The notes below the pieces were generated by a model. It was not told where the DNA came from. It worked only from the letters and a program-made list of their open reading frames with translations, and ran no database searches. From NCBI RefSeq assembly GCF_900324465.2, contig NC_046618.1:15001063-15065062 (forward strand): a DNA stretch of 64,000 nt, in the 5' to 3' direction. Positions 1 through 11,265 of this stretch are shown here, piece after piece. The translations under genes were made by a program, and so were the position numbers. Position 1 is the stretch's first letter. Each line of letters begins with the position of its first letter. Origin of the DNA: Anabas testudineus (lineage: Eukaryota; Chordata; Actinopteri; Anabantiformes; Anabantidae).

Positions 1-1340
1 GAAAAGCTATAAGTACATATACTAGATATATATATGCAAGATTTTGGTGTAATAAAAGAGGCTAACTAAACAGAACTCAGGGAATGTCAACTTTACTTGA
101 ACATAATAGAAATCAACAGAACAAATAGATTACAATGAGCAAGAGAAAGTGGAAGCTTGTGTTCCAACAAGTGAGGGTATGTAAGGAAAATGGGAAACTA
201 AAACGTCATCTAAACCCAGCACTCACTGAAAACAGAACAGACACACTTTAATGACTGATCAAACCACTGGAGAACCTGGTGATGTAATGGGAACTTGTGC
301 GTCAGACTGGCCAATTCCTGCATTTATTGTTTTGCTAAGGACTAAAAAGATTTCCATCCATCAGTGGCAACCAGCAGAGGCACCTTCAGCATAATTTAAT
401 GACAGTGATCTTATTATTAAATTATACATTAACAAAACCAAGTGTTTTATCATGTATATTTTATTTGTTAGAGCAAGTGAGTTGTTTAAATCAACATGTG
501 TAAAGAATACTGTGATGTTAAGCCTTTTTCCCCCTGTGATACTTAACCCTGACCAGTAGATGGCAACTCTGAACCATGAAGTCATAAATATCCATGCAAG
601 CGTTATTTACGCACACTCAACTTAGAATTAAGTTTCGCAAGTTATATATTACTGAATTATACAGTCTATCAGTCTTATCAATCTTCATTTTAAATTAGTG
701 CAAAGAGAACAAACAAATAAAACGGATTTTAGCTGCTTATATAGGCAATCTTTAGAGCACCTGTCTGTGAGCGACGAGAAGTAGTGATAAGACTGTGATA
801 AGCACTTATTCTCACTAATATGTGATTATATATACCTGTCTGTGCTCTCCGCAAATGTAAAACAGAAACGTGTTGCAAGCACTAATACAACATCAGTGAA
901 TCCACACTGCCGTCGCCTTAGTTTCCGTGCGTAAACGGTGCGTAAAAGCGCTTCACCAGAGTCGTCTTGCTAAGTCAGTGTGGATGAAGCGAAACAAGTT
1001 TTAAGTGAACGTGCGCCAAACCATGGGCATGAGCATCGCCGCAAAACATCATCACTGACTAACGACCTCTTTACATGTTCAAGGCCACTTCTCTATCTGA
1101 GATGCTGAACTCGGCGCGGCTGAATAATGGGTTTCGTCTTACAACTCGATAATGAATTTAGATAAACATTTAACTGGACGTGACAACGGTAAAGACTGGG
1201 TGTACTTCTAACAGGGAAATGTGTTCTTATTCATTGACTACTAGTATCGGCAGCGTAATCATTTAATTCAGTTTGTTTTAAGTAAGTTTTTTGTTCAAAA
1301 CTGAGATGACATCACATGACACGCAGTGCAAATCAATAGA
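1..1340. other. Intergenic sequence, no gene recognised
   Basis: AT-rich unique-looking sequence downstream of the histone gene. Open frames are short and resemble no family I know. There is a modest rise in CpG near 900-1120, but I could not tie it to a transcript. Confidence 0.5.
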
Positions 1341-1346
1341 TTTATT
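1341..1346 (-). terminator. Candidate polyadenylation signal of the H1 gene
   Basis: Read on the minus strand this is AATAAA, about 230 bases past the H1 stop codon. No histone 3' stem-loop (a GGCTCTT-type hairpin) is visible between the stop and this point. A polyadenylated transcript is therefore the likelier form. Inference only. Confidence 0.4.
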
Positions 1347-1573
1347 ATTTCAAACAATTGCAATTCAGTTAATTACTGACCACGATAAAAAAAAAAAAAG
1401 TATGGACAGGGGCAATAGTGTAAGAATAGCGGGTTCAGTATTTTATAGAAAATCTGTTATACAATAATACAAGCGAAGTCTAGTTCTTGGAATAAGTGCA
1501 CAGGTTTAGCCCACACAGAGTTCAACGGCACCAAGAAGGCGTTTAGCATCAGTTAGTGTTCAGTTTAGAGTGG

Positions 1574-2140
1574 TCACTTCTTGGCAGCAGCTCTGGTCCT
1601 GGTAGACTTGGTGACCCTGCGTTTGGTCTTCTTGGGACTCTTTGCCTTCTTGGGCTTCTTGGCTGCAGCGGGTCTCTTAGCTTTCTTGGGACTCTTTGCC
1701 TTTCTCTTTTTCCCAGGTGACTTCTTGGCTGCTGGACTGGCACCCCCGGCTGTTTTCTTGATGCTGGTCCTCCTGACCTTCTTCGCCCCTGGCTTCTTCT
1801 TTTTCACCACCTTCTTTTTTCGAGGTGTGGGGGGGTTCTTGTTCAGCTTGAAGGAACCTGAGGCCCCAGTGCCCTTGGTCTGAAGCAGTTTTTTGTTGGA
1901 CACCAAGCGCCTGATGGCGATGAGGATTCTGGCTTTATTCTTCACCACGTCGTATCCTCCGGCCTTCAGAGCTTTCTTGAGGGATACTAGGGAGACGCCA
2001 CCGCGCTCTGTGGAAGCGGACACGGCCTTGAGGATCCGGTCCGACACTGTGGGACCCGTCTTCTTCCTCGGAGACTTGGCTCTCTTCTTGGGAGACTTGG
2101 CCGGAGCCGCAGGAGTCAAAGCAATCGCAGCAGAAGACAT
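1574..2140 (-). CDS. Linker histone H1-like protein, intronless
   Basis: Single-exon gene of 188 codons. It encodes a lysine-rich protein with the tripartite H1 layout. The N-terminal tail (about residues 1-30) has two SPKK/SPRK motifs. The winged-helix globular domain (about 32-105) has [33 protein letters not shown] and the family signature [14 protein letters not shown]. The C-terminal tail is rich in K, A and P with further SPKK-type motifs. H1 binds the nucleosome dyad and linker DNA in the nucleus. The open frame extends 30 codons further upstream, but [10 protein letters not shown] (ATG at 2138-2140) is the normal H1-like start and sits about 92 bases below the TATA box. The second half of the globular domain ([17 protein letters not shown]) departs from the usual somatic H1 sequence, and the SPKK motifs in both tails recall germline or sperm H1 types. 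Subtype is therefore uncertain. Confidence 0.92.
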   Translation of the reverse strand: MSSAAIALTPAAPAKSPKKRAKSPRKKTGPTVSDRILKAVSASTERGGVSLVSLKKALKAGGYDVVKNKARILIAIRRLVSNKKLLQTKGTGASGSFKLNKNPPTPRKKKVVKKKKPGAKKVRRTSIKKTAGGASPAAKKSPGKKRKAKSPKKAKRPAAAKKPKKAKSPKKTKRRVTKSTRTRAAAKK

Positions 2141-2231
2141 TGTAATAGCGCTGATGTCAGGAACAAGTGAGAGGTTCACAGAGTGAAGCGGACAGAGTGA
2201 TATCTCTTCTTGCTCTCTTGACAGATCCAAG

Positions 2232-2320
2232 TTTTATAAAGCCTCGATGAGAACCGTGTAGAGTGAGCCCCGCCACCACAGTGCGCCTTTTTATCTTCTC
2301 AAACCCGAACGTTTGTGTTT
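2232..2320 (-). promoter_or_regulatory. H1 promoter: TATA box, GC box and H1 box
   Basis: On the minus strand, reading towards the gene: AAACACAAA (2312-2320), the element typical of H1 promoters; a GGCGGGGC GC box (2267-2274); and TATAAAA (2232-2238). Order and spacing match the classic replication-linked H1 promoter. No clear CCAAT box was found. Confidence 0.7.
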
Positions 2321-3804
2321 TCTCCAAATGTATTATTCTGTAAAATTCCTGCGTAAAACATTGGTTATTCATAAAAAATACACACCACCAGAATCAGCAT
2401 ACTCTAAACTGTCTACAGCTATGTTTTTATTTAGATATTTTACATAATATATTAATGTTTATGGGTGAATTACACGCTGGTGACTCAAAAGTTTAATTGG
2501 AGACGTGTATTTTAATGATTCTAACGAGGTTACAGCCACAAAACAATTAATTACTGAGTTCAATGATTGAGGAGGCTTGAATAGTAATATGTGTAATAGA
2601 CTGGCTCCAAAATGTGGATTTATTTCAGCCAGTTTTTCTGAATAAATTCATTTAAACATGATCAAAGAAACACAGTTGCCTTGCAGATCCAGCATAGTCA
2701 CATCAACATAGAATTAAACTCCTGAAAAACATAAACCAGTAGAGTTTTAATAAAAGCATGATGTCAGACAAGTTAAAGAACAGAAAGTACAGCTTTATGT
2801 CATTTTAAGTCATGTAATGTAGGAACAATATTATTTAGGCTACTGTACGTCTCAGCTGTGTGGAGGGAGGTGGACCTCAGCCAGAATAAAGGTTATCAGC
2901 CTGTGAGCAGGGGCAGACAGGGAAACGAATTTATGATTCAATTCCCGGGTCTTTTTACAACTGTCCATCCATTAAAATGACCAGTATATTTCCAAGTATA
3001 TGTAAAAACAGTTATTAGATATTAATGTGTGAGTATGTGGTTTGTCAACAGCTGTGATCATTTTATCTGGGGCCTGATAAAAATCTAATCCTAGTGTGTT
3101 TTTAATGTATCGTGTGTTCTGTGGTGAGGAATTGCATCATATAGTCCTCTAACTTAAACTAACTTGTTTATTCTGTAGTGCTTTTAGTAAATGAACAGCA
3201 CTAATATACTAGATTAATATTGCATGGATGCTGTGAAATAAGTTGTCAAACCTGAAATAATATTTGCTTTATAGTAGCCACTCAGTTATTATAAGACTGT
3301 GAACAATCAGTAATATTATTTTTTTTACCTAATTAAAGGTCAAAGGTACATACACTTACTATATGAAATATTAAGCTTCAACCATTCAACCTGTTGATGC
3401 AAATTCAATGTTGTTTGTGATTCTCAAACAACAATATTATAAATTCACATGTTTTCGGTTGTGTTTATAATGACAACAGTGTTATTGAAGAGTAAAACAC
3501 AGTTAAATTAAATGTCCAGCCCAAATAGAGTTTATCTGTGTCTTATTTGTATATTTTCCCTCTATTTCTCCACTAATACGAGATAAAAGTTTATGCTTGT
3601 GTGTGTGTGTGAGGGAGTAGATTGGCAAATGTCCCTTCCTGCTGTGGTGCACTGATAGCGCCTCATCCGGGGCACAAACATCCACTGCACACATTACAAC
3701 AAGTGAGGGGAAGAAGTGTGGATATAAATGCAGTGCTGGTTTTAAATGACCTGTTAGTGATTTAAATAAACTTGCATGTTAGTTTTTTGTACTATAAAGA
3801 GTCA

Positions 3805-4152
3805 CATGTGTCAGCAGATGACATTATGTATGTAATACAGCTGATTCATTCACATCAGCAGATCAAATCTGTCCAAATCCTCTATCACTGCTGGGATGTA
3901 CTCAGACAGAAGCTGAAGTTAATAATGATTCAGAGCAGAGGACCATCATTGTTACCCGGTGACCTCAAGATTTCTGTGGAAACTGGTTCATAAAACGGGC
4001 TTGTGTGTTCCCGGATTAGTAATTTCCGGGTTCCCGGAAGTGACTTTGGTCTCCTCCCCGAAACATGTGATCGCTGCAGTCACACACACACACACGCAGA
4101 CGAAACTTGTGAACATACGAGCAGCTCCGTCTGTGATCGTCTATTTACTAAG
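3805..4152 (+). promoter_or_regulatory. Upstream region of tetraspanin copy 1 (E-boxes and ETS-like site, no TATA)
   Basis: Two CATGTG E-boxes (3805-3810 and 4064-4069) and an ETS-like CCGGAAGTG (4034-4042) lie upstream of the ATG at 4187. CATGTG within ACATGTGA fits the MITF/TFE type of E-box. The stretch at 4142-4152 reads TATTTACTAAG where copies 2-5 have a clean TATATAAG. Which sites are used cannot be told from sequence. Confidence 0.4.
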
Positions 4153-4186
4153 TCCTGTTTCAGTCTCTTCAGCTCCATTAGACAAC

Positions 4187-7100
4187 ATGGACTGCGGAAT
4201 AGCCTCGTCCAAGACCGTCCTCCTCTTCCTCAGCCTGCTGTTTTGGGTAAGTCGCGGTGTGTTTTTTTCTCCACCTGCGCAAATCTGAACACGGGCGAAA
4301 TGTTGTTTCTTCACAATTTTATTTTCTGTAAATCGTCAATATTTGTCTTGTGTTGTTATACACGAGGCTTCACATTACAGAAATCAGAGCCTTGTCCTAG
4401 ATTTTGCCCCGATGCAGTACTTCCTCATTTTCTCTGAACCATAATGCAGTACTCTACATCTGCGTAGTGAAGTATTTCTATATTCAAATTAATTATATGT
4501 CCCAATAATCTGTGTAGATCTACGTCCAGCTGAGTTCAAGAAAACCTTTTGTCAATATACAGTTTGGATTTGGAGCCTGTTTGTTTATATTGCCTAGTAC
4601 ACCATGACTACTCCTTAATTCAGGTTAATGAGTTTTGAAGGAACCAACTAAACGTGTCCTGCCTTTCTGTGGCTGCTGTCTGTGTAATTAGATTACCCCG
4701 AGGTACAATTGGCTTGTGTCTCTGTTAGTTTGCAAAGAAAATCACACAACACACTGTTTTAATTCTTTGAATGCAAACTACCACATCCACTTTTACCTAC
4801 TTACCCTCCCCGCCCCCTTATTTCTCAATCAGTGTATTTTCATTTTCTGTCTCACACACCCGCCATTTTGCCTTCACAGTTGAGAGTTTGAATAATGAGT
4901 CTGTGATGCATCATTAACAGTGTTTATATGGTTTGTTGCGTGGCATAGATTTACATATGATGACAGAATCAGGCCCATACCAACCAATATTTGAGAAAAC
5001 ATTTTGCATCGTCTTCAGAGTTCAGTCATACAATAGCTCTTTGATGTCTGAGACAAAACCTACGCCTTTGCTTTGCTGCATTCCTCTGTCTTTCTTTTCT
5101 TGTTTTCTCTCCGCACAGCGTATCTCTACCACATAATAAACATCTCTCATACACATTGAAGACATCTAGTAAAAACTCCATACATTTTAAGTAATAATAG
5201 TAATAATACAAAACAAAAATAATAATAGTAATAATACAAAACAAACCAAGTTCATGTTTTAGAATAAGTAGTGAGTGCCTGACTTTGATTTTTTTTTTCC
5301 CCTGATCCACCCATGAGCCTTAAACCACTGTGAGTGATAGATTATGTTAAATAAAGTAAATCATCTATCACTTGGACATAGAGGAGATTATCTAAAGTCT
5401 TTACATTTTCCTTTTGAATAATGCCTGACATAGTTCTTTTTTTTTTATTTATTTATTTTTTTTTAAAGAGTAAAATCAGACTAGTGCTCCCATGCGGGAA
5501 CTTTGACGGGATGCTTCAGGTCGTGTAAGCCTCTTTGTTCTGCTTCTTAGGCACAAGATCAGAGTTTTCAGAAAGATTAGGGGCGAGCAATGGGGTGAGA
5601 TGGGACGGTGTAGAGTAGCTACCCAACAGGGATCCCGTGACTGTGGAGTGATTAAGAGAAGTGAGTCATGAGGCTGACCTCAAGGAATGGACAGTTGTTA
5701 AGTAACACAAAATTCATATGCCTATGTATAAACAAGTAGTTTTTTCATGGAAAGTATTGTTGAAAATGAAGAGCAGACACACATGGAGACTGCATGCAGT
5801 CTTATGACTGATGAGGTCACCACTGAAGCATGACTCATCAGTTATAATGATAGTGTGATTAGATATCTACGTCTTACCCCACTGGAAAAGGAGAACTAAC
5901 TCCTTTATGCTTTATCTAACATTGTTTTATCAAGCAGCTTTGAAATAAATATCATCCAATATATAATAGCGAGGCTGCCACATGTTACTGTCTCTCTTAT
6001 ACAAGCAGAAGCAGGAGATTTGTGAATGCTGACTTCTCACTGTACACAGAAAAACCAACAACCCCACTTGAGCAAGCACTAGGCAACAGTAAAGAGGAAA
6101 AACTCTCTTTAGAGAAAGAAACCTAGAGCAGAACTAGGCTCCAGGTGGTTGGGTGAGTGGAAAGAGGAGAGAGAAAAGAACAGCAGCTAAAACTCTGGGA
6201 AGGTTGGTAGGACCAGTAACTGCACTGTGGATACAGCTCCAAGGCCGAGGATACAGAGAGAGGGAGACAGAGAGGAGGAAGAACAACTACGGTAGGGGGA
6301 AGACACAAAGTTATTGACATGCAATAACAGTGTTATTGCAAGGAGGACATATATAGAGTGAAAAGAATCGGCCCAAGCACAGGACCCTGTGGAACTCCGT
6401 AATTGACTATTAACATGTAACAACATAAGCACTGTAATCTGTATGCAGACTTAAAACCTTTATTTCCACCATAACTTCCAGCTGACCTGTGAATGAACAC
6501 TATGATAACATATAATGTTGATGTTTTGTTCTCTTTGCAGGCTGTAGGAGCAGCATTGGCCTACATTGGTGCCTATCTCATCCAGAGATATAACCAATTT
6601 AGCATTGATGTTCAGGACAAGGTCGTTCTGGCCCCAGCAATTATCATCATTGCTTTCAGTGTGGTGATGTTCTTATTCGGTCTGCTGGGATGCTGCGCCA
6701 CAATCCGGGAGTCCAAATTTGGCCTCAGCATTGTAAGTGTGTGTTTGTGTGTGTGTGTGAGAGGGGAGGTGTGGGCTTAGCTTTACATTGATCTTTGTGT
6801 TTACTTCACCTTATTTCACTTATTTACTCACCAACTTCTCTCATTTTCTTTCTCTCCAGTTCTTTTTGATCATCTTTCTGATCTTTGCCGCTGAAGTCGC
6901 TGCTTTGGTACTTAGCTTCCTCTACCAAAACAAAGTAAGTCAAAGATACTTCAATCCTTCTCTGTGTCACACAGTGTTTGTAACAAGCATTTTCTGATCT
7001 GCTATGGCACAGTTGTAGACTCTAAGAGCCCATCAGTAAATTTACCTAATGGGGTATGATGATTTTTTTTTTTCTAGATAAATCCAGAACTGGAGAAACT

Positions 7101-8830
7101 TTTGAATGCGACCTTCTCAAAGTATGATGGAAATGACAAAGAAATAGTGGACAACCTGCAGTCTGAGGTTGGTTTCATGTTGGACCTGTACACGTTTTCT
7201 CAGTTGCACTTTTATTCTCTTCAGCTGTTTCTGCCTTTTGTGCAAAAAAAGCTACAGTTTGTTTTCTTGGCCTTTCAGGTGAAATACAGTTTAAATGAGA
7301 TTATTCTGAGTCTATAAATGGATAGTGAAGGACTCAGCATGTTAGGACATCTTTCAGTTATGTTGTGTACCCATAATGTTACTATTTGTGCAGCATATTT
7401 AAAAGTAACCATGAAAGAAAAGTCTAAAACAATACGGACAAATAAAAAATAACATCTGTAAACCAGTCTTGCCACGCTTCACCGATTTGCTCTAAATGCA
7501 CTGTGTTCACACCTGTAGGTCTGTTGAATGCTATTTATGGAAATGCTGGAAATGAAATAGAAAATAAAGCAGGGTGATAGAGAGTGACACATCCTCACAT
7601 ATTCTCTCTACAATAACTTCTATATAGAGACACACATACATCATGTTATTTGTTTAGTTTGATAGCTCTCTCATATGATTTTTACGTAACCTCCTTTTTT
7701 AATCAGCTGTATTTTCTCTCTTTGACTCTGTGCAGTTGAAATGCTGTGGTGTTTTTAATTACACCAGCTGGTTAAACACCAACTGGTCTGCCAGCCACCC
7801 CAACTCAGTGCCTAAGTCCTGCTGCATAAACACAAACGGAACATGCAACGGCACTCTGACTGATCTGAAACTGCTTCACTTGAATGTAAGTCATGCAGCA
7901 GCATACTTTGCTTGTTTTGACATTAAAAACTCCATGTGCATATTTCTTTGCTGTGCTTGAGATTGTTAATGGTTTATCTGATGTTGCTTAACGTTCTGAG
8001 TCTTGGAGAAAACTTTCTTCAACCACTTTGAATGTGTGTTTATGCTTTTATGACTCATAAAATAAAAGTCCACAAAACTAACTGGTGCTGCAAAACGTTT
8101 TCCATCTGAGTCTTGGAGAAGACTTTGAAATAGCTATTATAGTACGTTGAATGTGTGTTTATGCTTTTATGTCACTATGTAAAAGTCCACAAAACTAACA
8201 ATCTTTATTGACAAATAAAGCAAGAATTGCATTTCAGGCTACAAATCCCTGTGTACTAACTGTACCTGTGCATGTGTTTTAGGGTTGTGAGACCGAGCTG
8301 GAGAGCATCATACACCGTGTTTTCTATTATGCCATGGGGGTCATTCTGGGCTTTGCCATACTTAAGGTAAATATGGGCGCAGTCAGTTTTAAGGAACACA
8401 CTGTCACACAGTCTGTTGTGGGCTATGTACGATACAGAAAATGCTCAGTGTGGCATCCAACCAACTCTTACCTGACTATAGCTTAAGTGGTGAGTGGTTT
8501 CTAAACTAAAGTCAGATGACAGGGGCACCATGTCTGAATGGGATGTCCTCCCTATTGTTCAATGGACCACTTTTGAATTTTTTCCACAGAGAACAGTATT
8601 TGATTAGCATAGCCCCCTCAAATATACTGTAGCACATTAAGTAAGTTCTTGTTATTTCTTCCAGAGCAGTTTGGTTATATAGCCTGTGCTGCTTCATTAA
8701 GTTAATTTTAAGAGTTTGTGTCTGATTAGTTTTATATTTTCTGTTACAGTTCCTCGGGATGCTGAGCGTGTGTGTGATCGCCTGTAGCAATGGCAGCAGG
8801 AGGAGTGGCTATGAGCCTCTCTACGCCTGA
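4187..8830 (+). CDS. tspan36: Tetraspanin copy 1 (tspan36-like)
   Basis: Coding exons: 4187-4246, 6541-6732, 6860-6934, 7078-7167, 7736-7885, 8283-8366, 8750-8830; 243 residues. Most junctions fit GT/AG with phase 0; the exon 4 donor (GAG|GTTGGT) is weak. The start is MDCGIASSK, and there are four membrane segments (about 10-32, 54-75, 85-106, 197-222). The small loop follows TM1. The large extracellular loop carries the tetraspanin CCG motif (C142, C143), C168-C169, C176 and C191, six cysteines in all, and N-glycosylation sequons at N119, N147, N155, N173 and N177. The tail ends GYEPLYA, a YxxL-type AP-binding signal like that of lysosomal tetraspanins. Exon pattern and sequence resemble what I recall of fish Tspan36, reported as a pigment-cell marker in zebrafish. 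Tetraspanins organise partner proteins in membrane microdomains. The copy differs from 2-4 in the small loop (IQRYNQFSIDVQDK). The family is certain; the exact orthologue name is less so. Confidence 0.88.
6070..6330 (-). repeat. L2-type LINE 3'-region fragment in intron 1 of copy 1
   Basis: The reverse complement near 6080-6150 matches, with gaps, the 3' untranslated part of the LINE at about 43060-43130 (GGTTTCTT..., then GAGTTTTTCCT..., then ACTGT). This is an old, partial antisense insertion. Copy 5 keeps a related piece (34310-34520). Copies 2-4 have lost most of it. Confidence 0.55.
7168..7278 (+). other. In-frame extension of exon 4 (possible alternative donor)
   Basis: Past the exon 4 donor (GAG|GTTGGT, weak) the frame stays open for 37 codons to a second possible donor, CAG|GTGAAA, at 7279. 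Using it would add 111 bases in frame, VGFMLDLYTF... to ...FLAFQ, just before the CCG motif. All five copies keep this open stretch. Standard tetraspanin alignments suggest it is normally intronic. Confidence 0.3.
7996..8210 (+). repeat. Local tandem duplication in intron 5 of copy 1
   Basis: Two adjacent blocks of about 90-110 bases share TGAGTCTTGGAGAA and the following GAATGTGTGTTTATGC and AAAGTCCACAAAACTAAC motifs. Copies 2-5 carry one shorter version, so the duplication is private to copy 1. Confidence 0.75.
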
Positions 8831-9559
8831 AAAGCTTCTTGATACCTCCTTATTTTGCACCACTTGATTTTCTAATGACCTAATAAGAGCAGGCATAATT
8901 CTGCAGTGGACAGCAGCTTCATGTACGGACCTAAGATCTTGGCACATGAAATACACAAATCTGACAAACCCTCCGGCAGCGGGATCAACATACATTTTTT
9001 CAGTTCTTTGCTGAATGTGGACATTGCTTTCGTTTCTGGGTTATTGTTTTATTTCCCTCTAGTGATTATTAAGATAGACCTCCTAAAGTTTCCATTTGGG
9101 TTAGGGCCAAGTAAATAATGATAACATAAGAATCTAGCCCTGTTTGAGCAACCTTCCCTTCTGATGGAGCTTTATGTCTCTAACACAGAGCGTCTGTCTC
9201 TGTCTGTCGTGACAACACAGGAGAGAACAAAAGTTTTGGTCATTACTTGTAAATGTTGCTGAGCTCTCTCACTCTGCTGCATCGTGTAGATATTCTTTTA
9301 AAGAAGATTATTTTTTGCAATGTACTGCAATGAAAGAAACTAAAAAAGTTCTAAAGTCATTAAAGTGTAACCACCGAATGCCCTATTTAAGGTTGCAATA
9401 TATGTATAGCCAACAAAATGAATGAATACAGAATATATGTAATTTTATGGTCATATAACGATATCGAATGAAGTAACTATTCTACGTAGTTTGATTTTTG
9501 ACTGTGTTTATTATGTTTTTAAATTAAAAAGGTGAAATATTCACAATAAGTTGGATGTC

Positions 9560-10350
9560 AGTGTAGCTCTCTGTGTGTTTTGATTTGTTAACGCTTAGTA
9601 ATTCATATTTTAAATCAGTATTCATGTGTTGTTAAGAAGTGTGAAAGGTGGGAGGTAGTTTCATTCCAAAACACCTTTCTAGCTTCTTTCAAAAGTAGGT
9701 CTACTTGAGAACAGGCTGCTGTTGCAGTTAGATACAGTGCCCCACGGTGGTGGTCCATCTCATGTGCACCGCTGATAAAAGAGGCCCTGTTTTTTACATA
9801 CAGGACTGAAGACAGGAGACGAGCCTCAAAAAGATAAATAAAAAACATAAACTGATGTCCAGAGTCGTCATCACAGAGCACAGATTAAGAGATAGGTCAG
9901 TCACAGGTGAGACTGAGATAAAAGCTGACTTTGAAAATCAATTTAATTCAAACTTGAATCAGATCTTGTTTATCTTTTTTTAATTTATCATAAATTCAAA
10001 TCAGTTATGCATCATTCCAATTAATTTTATTAAACAAATCCTTCATTTGCAGCCTCATCTGCAACGCTCTTATCGTGCATTATTATGTTTGTTGCTGTTG
10101 TACATTCGGTTGTGATGACGCAGGACATCCTGCAGGTAGTGCTGTACAAACAGCTTTGAGTTTTAACCCACAGATGTACTGTAATGTACCTGTACTGGTG
10201 ATAGAAGACAAATACTTCAATATTTGCCATTATGTTATGATATTTATGTTTAAATGAATCAATGCATCAAAGGGTATTATACTTATGATTTCAGATGTAT
10301 TACTAGGCACTATGGAGCCTTTTATTTCTTTATTCACTTCATATTAAGAT
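9560..10350. other. Spacer segment kept in unit 1, lost from units 2-4
   Basis: Units 2-4 join the sequence before 9556 directly to that near 10356 (GATGTCAGTG followed by TTACTGGTTCTACG). Unit 5 keeps part of the segment (10026-10175 corresponds to about 37141-37290). It is therefore ancestral sequence removed by a deletion that predates the spread of units 2-4. No gene is seen in it. Confidence 0.7.
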
Positions 10351-11206
10351 AACGTCCACATGTTACTGGTTCTACGTGTGATTAACATCTCTGTATCTGC
10401 AGTGTCTGCTGATTTTAATGACCCTGCTGCCCCCTCGCACACTGCGCCCCTCTCACACACTATCTGTTGACTGCATATCTAGTTCAGTGCATATCCTCAC
10501 TGCTTCAGGCTGTGTTGACATTTAGACAGGCCGAACCTTTGCAGAGAAAACACAGCTGGAAAACTTTGTCAGCTCTGAAACCTTGTCTCCTCCCTCCCTA
10601 AACTCTGTTTCCACCTGTATGTGATTTTTTTTTCCTTTGACATTTGAGGTGTATTTGCATTTCCATCACCAACCTAGACCAACTGTCTCTTTTCTGCTCT
10701 GTGCTTTTATTTTTCTCAACTTCTCAGCTCCCTCTGCAGTGTCCCATGCGTTAACTGTCGATATCATGTGATGCAGGACGAACAATAGTGCACTTTGTCA
10801 GTGATGTAGCAAACTGTGAAAATACCTGTGTTTACAGTACAAGTTAATTATCTGTAAATAACACAAAGGAGATATTTACTATTTAGTTTGGGGTTTTCAC
10901 AATAAAAGTTTTTTTATATGGAGACATTTTACAGTAAGAGTGGACAAAAGAGAAGCTGCAGAGTGCATCTATCCCACCTTTGCCTTACAAGGTGTATGTA
11001 ATAAGTCAAGAGTTCCTCATTAGCCAGTCCGGCCCTCCTAAAAGTTAATTTAACTCAAACCTCACGTATCAGATTTGTAATTCAAGCTTACTCACAACAG
11101 ATTAAGTCTTGTGTATAATTTGAGGTGACTTCATTAGAGTGTCCTGGATGAAATAGCGCAGGGTTTCAGTCAGGTTTTCTTACTGGTTCTATAACAGCCT
11201 GCTTAT

Positions 11207-11265
11207 ACCCTGCGTTTGGTCTTCTTGGGACTCTTTGCCTTTCTCTTTTTCCCAGGTGATTTCAG
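11207..11265 (-). pseudogene. H1 gene fragment at the unit 1/2 junction
   Basis: Matches the 3' coding part of the H1 gene (from about 1616), with one KSPKKA-type repeat collapsed between about 1648 and 1702. It stops at H1 position about 1724 and jumps to the H1 upstream flank (about 2345). It encodes nothing useful and marks the duplication breakpoint. Confidence 0.85.

Larger units (their letters stand above)
2345..11206 (+). repeat. Tandem unit 1 of the tetraspanin array
   Basis: First and longest unit. It starts just upstream of the intact H1 gene, where sequence shared with every other spacer begins (AAAACATTGGTTATTC motif). It ends where an H1 coding fragment appears. It contains tetraspanin copy 1. 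Compared with units 2-4 it keeps an extra segment of about 800 bases (near 9560-10350), and it lacks the repeat insertion found in intron 1 of the others. Confidence 0.85.

Noticed and set aside
1549-2230. Plus- and minus-strand open frames overlapping H1, including long hydrophobic frames
   Set aside because: They are complements or shifted readings of a lysine-rich coding sequence; only the H1 frame has family motifs.
7102-7317. Small open frame over exon 4 and intron 4, repeated in every copy, as a separate gene
   Set aside because: It is exon 4 read into its intron; treated as a possible splice variant instead.
7275-7475. Conserved minus-strand 66-codon frame in intron 4 of several copies
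   Set aside because: Its conservation follows from recent duplication of the whole unit; no motif or start context supports it.
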